In this document: positions 18,725 through 28,746 of the stretch, one piece after another
Position numbering within the stretch: the stretch's first letter is position 1
How the letters are laid out: each line of letters begins with the position of its first letter
DNA from: Prochlorococcus sp. MIT 0604
Lineage (GTDB): Bacteria; Cyanobacteriota; Cyanobacteriia; PCC-6307; Cyanobiaceae
DNA length: 64,000 bases
Direction: 5' to 3'
NCBI RefSeq assembly: GCF_000757845.1
Contig: NZ_CP007753.1
Span: 1,364,001-1,428,000, forward strand
Notes under the pieces: model-generated
What the model saw: the letters and a program-made list of their open reading frames with translations, nothing else
Told to the model about the DNA's origin: nothing
The model's database searches: none
Program-made: the position numbers and the translations under genes

Positions 18725-20857
18725 TTAAAACTTCCATCCAACTCCAAGTGTATATCTCCAATCCCCACTTAAGTCCTTGCTAGCAACATCTAATCTTAAT
18801 GGACCTATTGGTGTTTTAACACCAATTCCCCCTCCTAGGGAAAAACCAGAACCTGATTTCTGCAATAATTTACCGGGTTTTCCAGGAACATCCTTTTGAG
18901 AGCCTAGATCACTTCCTGCATCTACGAATATAGCTCCCGATAACATTCTCCAAACAGGAAATCTATATTCTGCTGTACCCTCAACAAAACTTTTACTTAC
19001 AGACAAATCACAAGATCCCCAACCTCTAACAGATGATGTTCCTCCCATACAAAATGCTTCGTAAGGAGGCAATTCCCCAAGAATAGTTCCCGCCTTAAAT
19101 TGAAATCCAATGGCCTGAGGACAGTCTTCACTCGAAGCATCGATAGATTTACATGCCTTTGTTAAATTTATTAATTTTGTTGGGATAAAAAATGAATATG
19201 AGGCTTTCATTCTATTAAAAGTTGGAGAATCTTGCCCCATTGAAAAAAATTGTTCGGAACCAAAGCTAAATTTATTTCCTGAAGTTGGGTTAACAGAATT
19301 GTTCAAATTACTTCTGGAAGTACTCGCTATAACACTTACTAATGTATTTTCTGCAGGACATGAACCATCATTTGGAGTAAATCCAATACAAATAATATCA
19401 TTTCTATTTCCTGTTGTTGGAGTTGTGTCACCATAGGGTTTTTCGTTCCCATCTCCATCAATCATTTTTATTTTCTTAAAATTCATTCCTGCAAGAACTC
19501 TCCATTTTGAGACCTTAAATGGATCTCCACCATTTAATGGCCTTGAGAAAGAAAATCCACCTCCTGTTTTTTCTAAAACTATTGATGAAAAAGTATCAGA
19601 GGTTGAAGTAGTAGTATCATTTACCGCGTATATGCGCCCATTGTTTTCGCTTATGAATTCTTGTGGATAATCTCTACTTAAAAAAATATTTGTTCTAAAA
19701 GATGTTTTATGTTTATCTCCTTTAATCCATGGATCAGTTAATGAAAAATTATATGTAGTTGAATATTCACCAAAATTTAGATTTAAATTTGTAGACCATG
19801 CTCTTCCTAGTGCATTTGTTTCCTGTAAACCAATTGAGGCGAAGATCCCTGAACTATTACTATAACCAAGTCCACCTGTTAATGATCCTGTTCTTTGCTC
19901 GCTCAAGTCTAAAAAAATTATGACTTGACCAGGATTTAAATTATCAGGACCAATAGAAACCTTTACATCGTCAAATAATGATGTGGCATAGAGTCTACTG
20001 ATATCAGCTTCTAAAATTTTCCTATTAAATATTGAACCAGGTTTTGTTTTTAATTCTCTCTTTATTACCCAGTCTTTTGTTTTCCCTTTCCTAGGTTTCC
20101 CATCAATAACAAATTCACCATCAGAACCAGGGAATCTTAATTTTATGTCCGATACGATGCCCTCAGAAACTTTTAATGTTACTACTCCGTTATCAGAAAT
20201 TCTATCGGGGCCAGTTATTCTAGCTAGTGAATAACCCTTTTCTTCATAACGTTTTTTTATTATTTCTATCTTATTTTGAAGTTCATTTAAGTTAAGAGTT
20301 GTCCCATAATAATTATTAAAAATATCATCTACGTATTCATTGGAGAATACAGAGTTCATTGGTTTAAGTTCAACTTTCTTCAAAATTGGGTTAGGCACCA
20401 CATTTACTATTAATCTCACGCCTAGTGGCCCATCTTGAGGCTTTATTTTAACTCCTGAAAACCACCCACTAGCATATATGGCATTGAGGTCTTGATTTAA
20501 AATTCGATTATCAACGATACTTCCAGGCTTTATGCTCATAGAATCATATGCAGCCAATTCAAGTTTTCTACCCTCAGGATGATTTTCCCAACCTTCGATA
20601 ATTATTTCTGAGATAAGAACACTTTCTTTATTAATGCCTTCATTATTTTCTGCAAGTAGAAATTTCTCCTCTTTTTTGATATCAATCCCTTGAAATAAAT
20701 TATTTTTAATATTTGAAATTTCTAAGGTTGTTATTGATTGATCAACTTCATTTGAAAAATACTTTGCAGCCAGTTCTGAATTATTTGATATCAAAATAAA
20801 GGGTGCGCAGGCAACATTTGTGAAAACCTTTCCAAATTTTAAAAAATGCTTTTGCAT
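18725..20857 (-). CDS. bamA: Outer membrane assembly protein Omp85/BamA
   Basis: A 710-residue Omp85-family protein. Residues 1-90 contain a leader and a linker; then three POTRA domains follow (about 80-160, 160-235, 240-325; the third ends in LYATSLFDDVKVSIG). A C-terminal 16-strand barrel (about 335-710) carries the family loop-6 motif SVRGWG in place of VRGF/Y and ends in an aromatic residue (GVGWKF). It inserts beta-barrel proteins into the outer membrane and is the relative of chloroplast Toc75. It is first in the lipid A operon. Confidence 0.95.
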   Translation of the reverse strand: MQKHFLKFGKVFTNVACAPFILISNNSELAAKYFSNEVDQSITTLEISNIKNNLFQGIDIKKEEKFLLAENNEGINKESVLISEIIIEGWENHPEGRKLELAAYDSMSIKPGSIVDNRILNQDLNAIYASGWFSGVKIKPQDGPLGVRLIVNVVPNPILKKVELKPMNSVFSNEYVDDIFNNYYGTTLNLNELQNKIEIIKKRYEEKGYSLARITGPDRISDNGVVTLKVSEGIVSDIKLRFPGSDGEFVIDGKPRKGKTKDWVIKRELKTKPGSIFNRKILEADISRLYATSLFDDVKVSIGPDNLNPGQVIIFLDLSEQRTGSLTGGLGYSNSSGIFASIGLQETNALGRAWSTNLNLNFGEYSTTYNFSLTDPWIKGDKHKTSFRTNIFLSRDYPQEFISENNGRIYAVNDTTTSTSDTFSSIVLEKTGGGFSFSRPLNGGDPFKVSKWRVLAGMNFKKIKMIDGDGNEKPYGDTTPTTGNRNDIICIGFTPNDGSCPAENTLVSVIASTSRSNLNNSVNPTSGNKFSFGSEQFFSMGQDSPTFNRMKASYSFFIPTKLINLTKACKSIDASSEDCPQAIGFQFKAGTILGELPPYEAFCMGGTSSVRGWGSCDLSVSKSFVEGTAEYRFPVWRMLSGAIFVDAGSDLGSQKDVPGKPGKLLQKSGSGFSLGGGIGVKTPIGPLRLDVASKDLSGDWRYTLGVGWKF

Positions 20858-20893
20858 AGTACTTTTGTTTAAGGTAAATAAATCATTATTTAT

Positions 20894-21631
20894 TCAATAA
20901 GGTTCAAGAAAATCATTTATTCTTCTGTGAATTTCACTATAAGCCTCAATAAGACCACCTAAATCATTCCTAAATCTATCTTTGTCTAGACTTACAATTG
21001 TATCAGTTTTTGGCTTTAGATCCCACAATCTACAATTATCAGGACTTATTTCATCCCCTAGAAGAATGTTATTTCTAAAATCATAACCAAACTCCAACTT
21101 AAAATCCACAAGTTGAAGTTGAATATTTTTAAAAAAACTTTTCAGGATTTCGTTAATTTTTAAAGTTAGATTTATTATTAACTCTAAATCATCAGAGCTT
21201 AATATGTTCATTAATTCAATTCTATCTTTTGTAATAAGGGGATCATTAAGTTCATCATTTTTAAGATAGATATCAATTAATGGTTTTGGTAAGAAAGTTC
21301 CAGGTTTAATAGTCGTTTGTCTACACAAAGAACCATAAGCAGTATTTCTTAGGACAATTTCTAATGGAATTACTTTTATTTTTTTTGCAATCATTGTAAT
21401 TTCATTTTCAAGTTCAATAAAATGAGTTGGAATATTCTTCTTAATCAGAATCTCAAAAATTCTTGCACTAATTAGGCAATTAAGTTTGCCTTTACCTTCA
21501 AATTTTTCTTTTTTCAACGCATTAAAAGCTGTAGCATCATCTTTAAATTCAATTTTTACTTTATCTACATCATGATGAGCAAATACTTTTTTTGCCTTGC
21601 CTTCATAAATCAACTCAAATTTATTGTTCAT
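20894..21631 (-). CDS. purC: SAICAR synthetase
   Basis: A 245-residue ATP-dependent ligase of purine synthesis, with the start YEGKAKKVF, the FKDDATAFN segment, IPLEIVLRNTAYGS and the LVDFKLEFG and DEISPDNCRLWD motifs of the family. It lies 36 bases upstream of bamA on the same strand, so it may head the same transcript. It is divergent from purD, another gene of the same pathway. Confidence 0.97.
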   Translation of the reverse strand: MNNKFELIYEGKAKKVFAHHDVDKVKIEFKDDATAFNALKKEKFEGKGKLNCLISARIFEILIKKNIPTHFIELENEITMIAKKIKVIPLEIVLRNTAYGSLCRQTTIKPGTFLPKPLIDIYLKNDELNDPLITKDRIELMNILSSDDLELIINLTLKINEILKSFFKNIQLQLVDFKLEFGYDFRNNILLGDEISPDNCRLWDLKPKTDTIVSLDKDRFRNDLGGLIEAYSEIHRRINDFLEPY

Positions 21632-21764
21632 TAATTTAAAACCTCATTATGATTACTAAAGTACTTTTTTGTAATTAACATAATTATTAGAGATCAATTT
21701 CAAGTGATTTTATTTCATTTTAACTGATTATCCATCGAAACCTTCTAACATTAAAATAACAAAT

Positions 21765-23096
21765 ATGGGAAATCATTTACCAAGATCAAGAAGCTTTAAT
21801 AGGTTAGAAAATATCTTAATAATTGGGAATGGGGGAAGAGAAAACTCTCTAGCTTGGGCTATTCAAAAAAATAAATTAGTTAAAAAAGTTTATTTAATAC
21901 CTGGTAACGCTGGTTCAGAAAGAATTAGTAAATGTAAAAGAATAGAAATTGATATAAATAATAAAAATCTACTTGTAGAAAAGCTTGATTTTCTCAAGAT
22001 AGATTTAGTAGTAATCGGACCAGAAATACCTCTGGCAAATGGATTAGCTGATTTTCTTCGCAAAAGGGATTTTAAAGTATTTGGTCCTAATAAAGATGGA
22101 GCAAAATTAGAATTCAGCAAATCTTGGGCTAAGGAATTTATGCAAGAAGCAAATATTCCAACTGCAAACTTTTGGAAAGTCAATTCTCTGGAAGAAGCAA
22201 AAAAAATTATCAATTTATCATCAATTCCACTGGTAGTAAAAGCTGATGGTCTAGCTTCAGGTAAAGGTGTTTTTATTCCAAATTCAAAAGATGAATGCTT
22301 TAAAGCCGCAGAGTCAATTTTTAATGGTAGATTTGGCAAATCTGGGAGTATAGTTGTCCTAGAAGAAAAAATTCAAGGACCAGAAGTTTCAGTTTTTGCT
22401 TTATGCGATGGTGAGCGATATACATTACTTCCAACCGCCCAAGATCACAAACGACTTAACGAGAAAGATAAAGGACCAAATACAGGCGGTATGGGAGCTT
22501 ATTCTCCGGCGCCACTAATAACAGAAGATTACCTTGATAGAATTATTAAAGAGATAATTGAACCGACAATAAATGAACTTAATAAAAGAAATATTGATTA
22601 TAAAGGCGTAATTTATTTTGGGTTAATGATCACAAAATCCGGACCCAAAGTTATAGAATATAATTGTAGATTTGGTGATCCAGAATGCCAAACAATAATG
22701 CCGTTGATGGATCAAAATTTTGTATTTCTTTTAGAAAAATGCTCAATGGGAAATTTGACTGGTCATGAAAAAATCAATACTTCTGATAAGGTTAGTGGTT
22801 GTGTAATAGCGACCTCCAAAGGTTATCCGCAAGAATATAAAACCGGCTTTCAAATAAAAATTGGTAAGATCGACTCTGATGATTGTCAAATCTTCGACTC
22901 CGGTACTTCTTTAAGTAAAAATGGCAAGTTATTAACTAATGGGGGGAGAGTTTTAAGTATTGTCTGTCAAGATAAAGATTTTGATATGGTTTTTGAAAAA
23001 GCATATAAAAATTTAAAAGAAATTCATTTTGATGGTATTTACTTCAGAAATGACATAGGCCATCAAGTCAGAAAAAACTTTTCTTGGGAGAATTAA
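21765..23096 (+). CDS. purD: Phosphoribosylamine-glycine ligase
   Basis: A 443-residue ATP-grasp enzyme making GAR. It has the N-terminal phosphate loop IIGNGGRENSLAWA, ATP-grasp pieces LVVKADGLASGKGVF and VLEEKIQGPEVSVF, the signature DHKRLNEKDKGPNTGGMGAYSP (key KGPNTGGMG), and the metal-binding IEYNCRFGDPE. The first 16 residues precede the usual start and may be a longer leader. Four bases separate it from nblS. Confidence 0.97.
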   Translation: MGNHLPRSRSFNRLENILIIGNGGRENSLAWAIQKNKLVKKVYLIPGNAGSERISKCKRIEIDINNKNLLVEKLDFLKIDLVVIGPEIPLANGLADFLRKRDFKVFGPNKDGAKLEFSKSWAKEFMQEANIPTANFWKVNSLEEAKKIINLSSIPLVVKADGLASGKGVFIPNSKDECFKAAESIFNGRFGKSGSIVVLEEKIQGPEVSVFALCDGERYTLLPTAQDHKRLNEKDKGPNTGGMGAYSPAPLITEDYLDRIIKEIIEPTINELNKRNIDYKGVIYFGLMITKSGPKVIEYNCRFGDPECQTIMPLMDQNFVFLLEKCSMGNLTGHEKINTSDKVSGCVIATSKGYPQEYKTGFQIKIGKIDSDDCQIFDSGTSLSKNGKLLTNGGRVLSIVCQDKDFDMVFEKAYKNLKEIHFDGIYFRNDIGHQVRKNFSWEN

Positions 23097-23100
23097 TTTT

Positions 23101-25167
23101 ATGGTCGATACCAATAATCGAGAAAGTAGAAAATATAACATCAATGATATTGAAGATTTGAATAGTAACTATTGGATTAATGGAATCCTAGCTTGGTGGA
23201 GCGGGTTCAGTTTAAGAACAAAGTTGTTAGCAATAGCAACTCTTGTAGTAAGTCTGCTAATGACAGGAATAACTTTTTTTGCGTTAAATAGCATTCAAAG
23301 AGATGCAGGAATGAATGATACTAGATACGCTAGAGACCTTGGCTTATTGTTATCTGGGAATGTTACAGAATTAGTTGCTAATAACCAAAAAAAAGAAATT
23401 TCAAATGTTGCTGAAAAGTTTTGGAGATCAAGTCGAAACTTGCGCTATATATTTTTTACTGATGCTGAGGATATTGTTCAACTTGGGATACCGATCAGTG
23501 CAACACCGACAAGCTCAGACAGTCAGTATCAACTTACTCGAAAATTAAAACTCCCTTCAGAATTAAAGAAGAGACCACAATTCCCTTTAGTTAGGCAACA
23601 TGCGACGCCGCAAGGTCAAGTAACAGATGTATTTGTCCCTATGTTATGGAAAGGCAAATATCTTGGAACTTTAGCTTTGGGAGTCACCCCTAATAAAAAA
23701 GCATTAGCCAGTGCTGCCTTAACTAGAGAAGTAACCATTGCAGTTTTTATCTCTATTTGGGTTTTAGTAATACTTGGAGCTGTATTTAATGCATTAACAA
23801 TAACAAGACCAGTAAGAGAGTTAGTAAGAGGTGTCAGAGAAATTTCAAGAGGAAATTTCAAGTCTAGAATTTCTTTACCTATGACAGGTGATCTAGGAGA
23901 ACTCTTAAATGGATTTAACCGAATGGCCACACAGTTAGAAAATTATGACGAAGCTAATATAGAAGAATTAAAAGCGGCACAAATCAAACAGCAATCTCTT
24001 ATAGCTACAATGGCTGACGGTGCCATATTATTGGATTCACAAGGAAAAATTGTACTTACTAATCCAACAGCAAAGAGATTATTTCGTTGGGAAGGAAGAT
24101 TATTAGAGGGTAAACATTTTTTAAATGAAATCCCCGAGATTTTATCTAACGACTTGCATACGAATATAGAGTCTATTTTAAACAGAGAAAAGGAGAAGGA
24201 CGATTTAAGATTTAGTTTAGGAGAACCCGCAAGAACCTTGAGAATTGTCTTGCAATCAGTTTTAGATACAAATAAAGTTGAATTAAAAGGTATTGCTGTA
24301 ACTATCCAAGATTTAACAAGAGAAGTTGAACTTAATGCTGCACAAAATAGATTTATTAGTAATGTTTCGCACGAATTAAGGACACCGCTTTTTAATATCA
24401 AAAGTTACGTAGAGACCTTACATGATTTGAAAGATCAGCTTTCTGATGAAGAACAAATAGAATTTTTGGGCATTGCTAATTCAGAGACTGATAGGTTAAC
24501 AAGACTTGTAAATGATGTATTAGATTTATCAAGATTGGAGTCTGGGAAAATTATTCAGCTTGAGCAAATGGACATAAAACCAGCAATAGAACAAACCCTT
24601 AGAAATTATAGACTTAATGCTACAGAAAAAAATGTTTCATTAGCTCATGATATAGAGGAAACTATTCCTCCAATTCTTGGAAATTTTGATTTGCTTCTAC
24701 AGGTTTTTGATAATTTGCTGGGTAATGGATTAAAATTCAGTCCTAAAAACAGCTCTCTTATTATACGAGCTTATACTTGGCCAGATTCCTGTCCAGCTTT
24801 CCCTCCAAGTATTAAAAATGATGGAGCCCCTCAATGTGAATTAGTTTCACCACTCCCAAAAGTGAGAATTGAGATTGCTGATACTGGCTCAGGAATATCG
24901 CAGGCTGATCAAGAAAAGATATTTGATCGTTTTTATAGAGTAGAGAATTCTGTTCATACTGAGCAAGGCACCGGTTTAGGTTTATCTATAGTGCGGGGGA
25001 TAATTGAAAAACACGGTGGCGAGATTCGTATGGCTAGTGAATTAGGAGTAGGAACAACCTTCTGGTTTGATTTAGCCTTAGCACAATCTGATAAAGATGA
25101 ACTATTGACAAAAGCTATTAATAATTCAGATTCTTTTTCAGGTTCTGAAATTAAAGAAATTATCTAA
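23101..25167 (+). CDS. nblS: Sensor histidine kinase NblS (Hik33/DspA type)
   Basis: A 688-residue membrane sensor kinase. Order: transmembrane span 1 (about 41-62), a periplasmic sensor domain (63-210), span 2 (211-231), HAMP linker (232-285), PAS domain (about 300-405, with ADGAILLDSQGKIVLTN), dimerisation domain with the phospho-acceptor His424 in VSHELRTP, and ATPase domain with DNLLGNGLKFS, IADTGSGIS and GTGLGLSIV boxes. In cyanobacteria this kinase responds to high light and nutrient stress and controls hli genes, which fits the several hli genes of this window. It ends with a four-base overlap of convergent kaiC. Confidence 0.93.
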   Translation: MVDTNNRESRKYNINDIEDLNSNYWINGILAWWSGFSLRTKLLAIATLVVSLLMTGITFFALNSIQRDAGMNDTRYARDLGLLLSGNVTELVANNQKKEISNVAEKFWRSSRNLRYIFFTDAEDIVQLGIPISATPTSSDSQYQLTRKLKLPSELKKRPQFPLVRQHATPQGQVTDVFVPMLWKGKYLGTLALGVTPNKKALASAALTREVTIAVFISIWVLVILGAVFNALTITRPVRELVRGVREISRGNFKSRISLPMTGDLGELLNGFNRMATQLENYDEANIEELKAAQIKQQSLIATMADGAILLDSQGKIVLTNPTAKRLFRWEGRLLEGKHFLNEIPEILSNDLHTNIESILNREKEKDDLRFSLGEPARTLRIVLQSVLDTNKVELKGIAVTIQDLTREVELNAAQNRFISNVSHELRTPLFNIKSYVETLHDLKDQLSDEEQIEFLGIANSETDRLTRLVNDVLDLSRLESGKIIQLEQMDIKPAIEQTLRNYRLNATEKNVSLAHDIEETIPPILGNFDLLLQVFDNLLGNGLKFSPKNSSLIIRAYTWPDSCPAFPPSIKNDGAPQCELVSPLPKVRIEIADTGSGISQADQEKIFDRFYRVENSVHTEQGTGLGLSIVRGIIEKHGGEIRMASELGVGTTFWFDLALAQSDKDELLTKAINNSDSFSGSEIKEII

Positions 25168-26693
25168 TTATTATCTAATCCTTTAAAAACATTTTGGACA
25201 TTTTGATCAGGGACAACTCGGTGAGGAGCACCACTAAATATTTGTTCGAAATTAGAAAAAGAATCTTTTATTTCTGGGCCACTATTTGTAATGATAAATT
25301 CTCTTATTCTTTTATCATGCCATGATCCACGCATTTTAAAGACATTTAATGCTCGTGCCATCTCACCTTTTATTTCTACATATTGAAGCAACAATATGGT
25401 ATCTGTAATAGTTGAGATATGTGAATCAGTTATAGAATGACTACCCATAAATTCTTCTGCAGTATTAGTAAAAAAGCCTGCTATCTCCTCTTGTTTTGTA
25501 TAACCAGTAACAGCAATTACAAATTGTCTAAATGCATTCAAACTTACACCTCTGGCTAATGCAGAGAGAGAATCAATTGCCATTCTTTTTGGTTTAAATT
25601 GATTAATTTGCGTTTTTATAATTTGTAAGTGATCTTCTAAACCAGTTGACTCAGGATATGCACATATAATTTTCAATAAACCATCACTTTCCATTTTTTC
25701 AAAATCTATTCCCCAGCTAGTCGCATTCCTAAGTAATTGAGCTCTGGATTCTTCATATGCAAAAAGTATTGCTCTTTCATTATTGTTATAAGCATCTTCA
25801 ACAAATTTTGATACAAGCATTGTTTTGCCTGTACCAGTAGCTCCAGTAGCGAGAATGATGGAATCTTGAAAATATCCTCCACCGCACATATCATCAAGAT
25901 CTTTAACTCCAGAGCTAATCCTAATATTTGAGGATCTCTGAGTTAATCTCATTGCTCCTAGGGCAAACACACTTATTCCATCCATTCCCATAGTAAATGG
26001 ATATTCACCTTTCATATGGACAGTACCCCTTAACTTCAAAACTTCTAGAGTTCTTCTTCTCTTCTCTGACTCAAGCACATTTCTTAATAAGACAACATTA
26101 TCTGATACAAATTCTTCTACTCCATATCTAGCAATTGGTCCGTAATCATCCACCCTTTCTGTAGTCATAACTGTTGTCACACCTATTTCTTTTAATCTTG
26201 CTATCAATCTAAATATCTCTCTTCTAACAACGTAAATAGCATCATACTGTTGAAAGACCGCAGTTATTGAATCTATTGCAACTCTTTTAGCTTTATATTT
26301 TCTAATTGCATAACTAATTCTCTCAATAAGACCAGACAAGTCAAAGTTTCCTGCAACATCCTGACCATCAGGATCAGGAGAAGCATCCAAAATAAAAAGT
26401 TTATTTTGATCAATTAATTCTTGTAAATCCCAACCAAAACTTGCGGCATTTCTAATAATATCTAAAGGTGATTCCTCAAATGTCACAAAGATTCCAGCCT
26501 CATCAAAATTACAAATTCCATGGTGTAAATATTGCAGAGAAAAAACAGTTTTACCAGTTCCTGAGGTGCCACTAACGAGTGTACTTCGAGATACAGGCAA
26601 CCCACCCCTACAAACATCATCAAAACCTTCTATTCCAGTTGGTAATTTTTGTACTTGCATTTTATTTGATTTGCCAAATTTCTTATCATTCAT
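25164..26693 (-). CDS. kaiC: Circadian clock protein KaiC
   Basis: A 509-residue double RecA-like ATPase. The CI domain has Walker A GTSGTGKT at 42-49; the CII domain has GATGTGKT near residue 285. The autophosphorylation Ser-Thr pair is conserved in SHISTITDTILLLQYVE, and the CII tail keeps GSWHDKRIREF. It is the clock's ATPase, kinase and phosphatase. Only kaiB precedes it; with no kaiA next to it the clock is expected to behave as the damped, hourglass-like Prochlorococcus version. Confidence 0.97.
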   Translation of the reverse strand: MNDKKFGKSNKMQVQKLPTGIEGFDDVCRGGLPVSRSTLVSGTSGTGKTVFSLQYLHHGICNFDEAGIFVTFEESPLDIIRNAASFGWDLQELIDQNKLFILDASPDPDGQDVAGNFDLSGLIERISYAIRKYKAKRVAIDSITAVFQQYDAIYVVRREIFRLIARLKEIGVTTVMTTERVDDYGPIARYGVEEFVSDNVVLLRNVLESEKRRRTLEVLKLRGTVHMKGEYPFTMGMDGISVFALGAMRLTQRSSNIRISSGVKDLDDMCGGGYFQDSIILATGATGTGKTMLVSKFVEDAYNNNERAILFAYEESRAQLLRNATSWGIDFEKMESDGLLKIICAYPESTGLEDHLQIIKTQINQFKPKRMAIDSLSALARGVSLNAFRQFVIAVTGYTKQEEIAGFFTNTAEEFMGSHSITDSHISTITDTILLLQYVEIKGEMARALNVFKMRGSWHDKRIREFIITNSGPEIKDSFSNFEQIFSGAPHRVVPDQNVQNVFKGLDNN

Positions 26694-26765
26694 AGTTCTG
26701 TGCTAGTTAAACAAAAATAAGATAAATTTTGAATTTTATTTTTAATTTTAAAAGTTTTATATATA

Positions 26766-27083
26766 TTACTTATCTCCACTATATTCAGTTTCAGTTAATT
26801 CATCAAAAAGTAGATCTAAACCAATTAAAACTTTCTCTCTATCTGAAAGATCACCTATTATTTTTCTAACTGGTGGAGGTAAAATTTTAGCTAACGTTGG
26901 AGTGGCTAAAATTTTATCTTCTTCTGCAAGTTGTGGTTGCTTAAGTACATCGATAACCTTCAAAGCATAAACTCCTTTGAATTCATTATCTAAAATTTCT
27001 CTTAAGGTATTTAAAGCTCTCATCGAATTAGGAGTATTTCCAGCAACATAGAGTTTTAAAATATATGTTTTCCTTGCTGCCAT
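26766..27083 (-). CDS. kaiB: Circadian clock protein KaiB
   Basis: A 105-residue thioredoxin-like, fold-switching clock protein: [21 protein letters not shown] at the N-terminus (key YVAGNTPNS), then [19 protein letters not shown] with the ATPTL proline loop and [16 protein letters not shown]. It binds phosphorylated KaiC. It is 72 bases upstream of kaiC on the same strand. The 143 bases between it and rplU hold no ORF resembling kaiA. Confidence 0.96.
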   Translation of the reverse strand: MAARKTYILKLYVAGNTPNSMRALNTLREILDNEFKGVYALKVIDVLKQPQLAEEDKILATPTLAKILPPPVRKIIGDLSDREKVLIGLDLLFDELTETEYSGDK

Positions 27084-27181
27084 CGTTATAGTTCCTGAAT
27101 TGATATAAAAGATTTAAAACAACCCTTGACTTATTACACTACAAAATAAGAAAATAAACAAACTATTATGATTGCTTATTG

Positions 27182-27208
27182 GGCTTAATCAAATTTTTAA
27201 TTTGAGCC
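27182..27208 (+). promoter_or_regulatory. Hairpin in the rplU leader
   Basis: A GGC/GCC pair and a perfect 7-bp TCAAATT/AATTTGA stem with a TTT loop lie 19 bases before the rplU start. The stem is not followed by a T tract, so it is not a normal terminator. Ribosomal protein leaders often bear control structures; the role here is not known. Confidence 0.35.
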
Positions 27209-27226
27209 TATTAGCGTCTTTAAGAT

Positions 27227-27667
27227 ATGACAAATTCTAAAAACTCCTCTGACAATTCTTCTAAAAGTAATGAATTGTATGCAATAGCAGAAACTTCAGG
27301 CCAACAATTTTGGTTCGAAGTTGATAGATACTATGACATAGACAGGTTAAATGCAAAAGAGAAAGACAAGATAACACTTGAAAAAGTTTTACTTTTAAAA
27401 GACAAAGATTCTATTACTGTTGGCAAACCTTACGTTAAAGATGCAAAAATTGAATTAGAAGTAGTCTCTCATAGAAGAGATAAGAAAATTCTTGTATACA
27501 AGATGCGTCCAAAAAAAAAGACAAGAAGAAAGATGGGTCACAGACAAGAACTTACAAGAGTTATGGTAAAATCTATAACAATTGGTAAAAGCGCTCCCAA
27601 GTCTGCTTCTAAAAAGGAAACTGTCAAAAAAGAGACTAAACCAAAATCAGAAAAATCTACAAATTAA
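27227..27667 (+). CDS. rplU: 50S ribosomal protein L21
   Basis: A 146-residue L21. The core runs from YAIAETSGQQFWFEVDRYYDI to KILVYKMRPKKKTRRKMGHRQELTRV, including the family KMRPKKK.RRKMGHRQ basic patch. The usual length is about 100; here there is a 15-residue Ser/Asn-rich N-terminal extension and a Lys/Ser-rich tail of about 25 residues, both common in marine cyanobacteria. It is followed by rpmA after nine bases. Confidence 0.97.
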   Translation: MTNSKNSSDNSSKSNELYAIAETSGQQFWFEVDRYYDIDRLNAKEKDKITLEKVLLLKDKDSITVGKPYVKDAKIELEVVSHRRDKKILVYKMRPKKKTRRKMGHRQELTRVMVKSITIGKSAPKSASKKETVKKETKPKSEKSTN

Positions 27668-27676
27668 ACACTTCTA

Positions 27677-27937
27677 ATGGCACATAAAAAAGGAACAGGT
27701 TCTACTAGAAACGGAAGAGATTCAAATTCCAAAAGATTGGGTGTTAAAGCTTATGGAGGAGAAAAAGTAACTGCCGGATCAATTTTAATTCGTCAAAGAG
27801 GTACCTCATTCCTTCCCGGAAATAATGTTGGGAAAGGTAAAGATGACACCCTTTTTGCGCTCAAAGAAGGAACAGTAAGTTTCGAAAGCATTAAAAGAAA
27901 TTTAAGAAATAGAAAAAGAGTTAATATAGTTATCTAA
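27677..27937 (+). CDS. rpmA: 50S ribosomal protein L27
   Basis: An 86-residue L27, with the N-terminus [28 protein letters not shown], shown here by its key [13 protein letters not shown], and [15 protein letters not shown]. It starts at Ala-His without the cleaved Firmicute-type leader. It follows rplU, the usual pair, and overlaps the convergent methyltransferase gene by eight bases. Confidence 0.98.
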   Translation: MAHKKGTGSTRNGRDSNSKRLGVKAYGGEKVTAGSILIRQRGTSFLPGNNVGKGKDDTLFALKEGTVSFESIKRNLRNRKRVNIVI

Positions 27938-28670
27938 TTTTCTTATAAGCTCTTGTAGTTATAAGAATAGGATGAAATACTTCTAAAAAATTTGATTGAA
28001 GAGTCTCAAAAAATTTTTCAACAATTTGAATGTCGTCGATATGAAACGGATATTCATTTTTTTCTCCTTTGAAAAAATACCAATTAAATAAAGCAATAGA
28101 ATTAGAATCCATAAACTCATTGAAAATCTCAATTTGTGAAGCTGGATCAGCAAGATGTTCCAAAACATCAAGGCAAACTATCGAATCAAATTTAGATATT
28201 TGTGTATCTTGAATTGTCTTGCAAAAAGTAAGTTTTTTTTCGACTCCTAATTTCTTTGCCCTGTATTCAACAAAGTTTCTATTTGTCTCATTAATATCTA
28301 CAAAAAAAACATGCTCAACTTTTGAAGACATAGCATTAGCTAAGGCATGCGTTCCAATTCCCCCTCCAAAATCTAAAACCAAATCTCTAGAAAATCTCTG
28401 CTGAAGTTTTAAAGTATCAGCGATGTAGTCCTTGCTTGTGATATGCCAAGCAGCTAAATCAGCTACATGCCGATCTCCAACTATTTCAGTATAAAAATCC
28501 GAAACATCATTCAAAGCATCTCCAGGATGTGAATTTGCCAAATTCATCTTTGCATTTGCAAGGAATCCATCTAAATCATATTCTTTAATAGATAAGTATT
28601 CCATTAAATGTGATTTCAAATTAAAAGCATTGTCTAAAAACTCTTTTAAAATAAAATTATTGTTTTTCAA
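27930..28670 (-). CDS. Class I SAM-dependent methyltransferase, unknown substrate
   Basis: A 246-residue protein with a Rossmann methyltransferase fold in the second half: motif [15 protein letters not shown], acidic motif [10 protein letters not shown], motif post-[26 protein letters not shown] with the conserved DVLEHL. The N-terminal 90 residues are helical and carry [13 protein letters not shown] and [13 protein letters not shown]. The target cannot be told. It overlaps the end of rpmA by eight bases on the opposite strand. Confidence 0.8.
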   Translation of the reverse strand: MKNNNFILKEFLDNAFNLKSHLMEYLSIKEYDLDGFLANAKMNLANSHPGDALNDVSDFYTEIVGDRHVADLAAWHITSKDYIADTLKLQQRFSRDLVLDFGGGIGTHALANAMSSKVEHVFFVDINETNRNFVEYRAKKLGVEKKLTFCKTIQDTQISKFDSIVCLDVLEHLADPASQIEIFNEFMDSNSIALFNWYFFKGEKNEYPFHIDDIQIVEKFFETLQSNFLEVFHPILITTRAYKKIR

Positions 28671-28746
28671 TTTCTTTCTCTAAATTTCCAATATCAAAAT
28701 CATAGGATGGTTATAAATCTTTCTCAAAGTATTCTTAATATATAAA

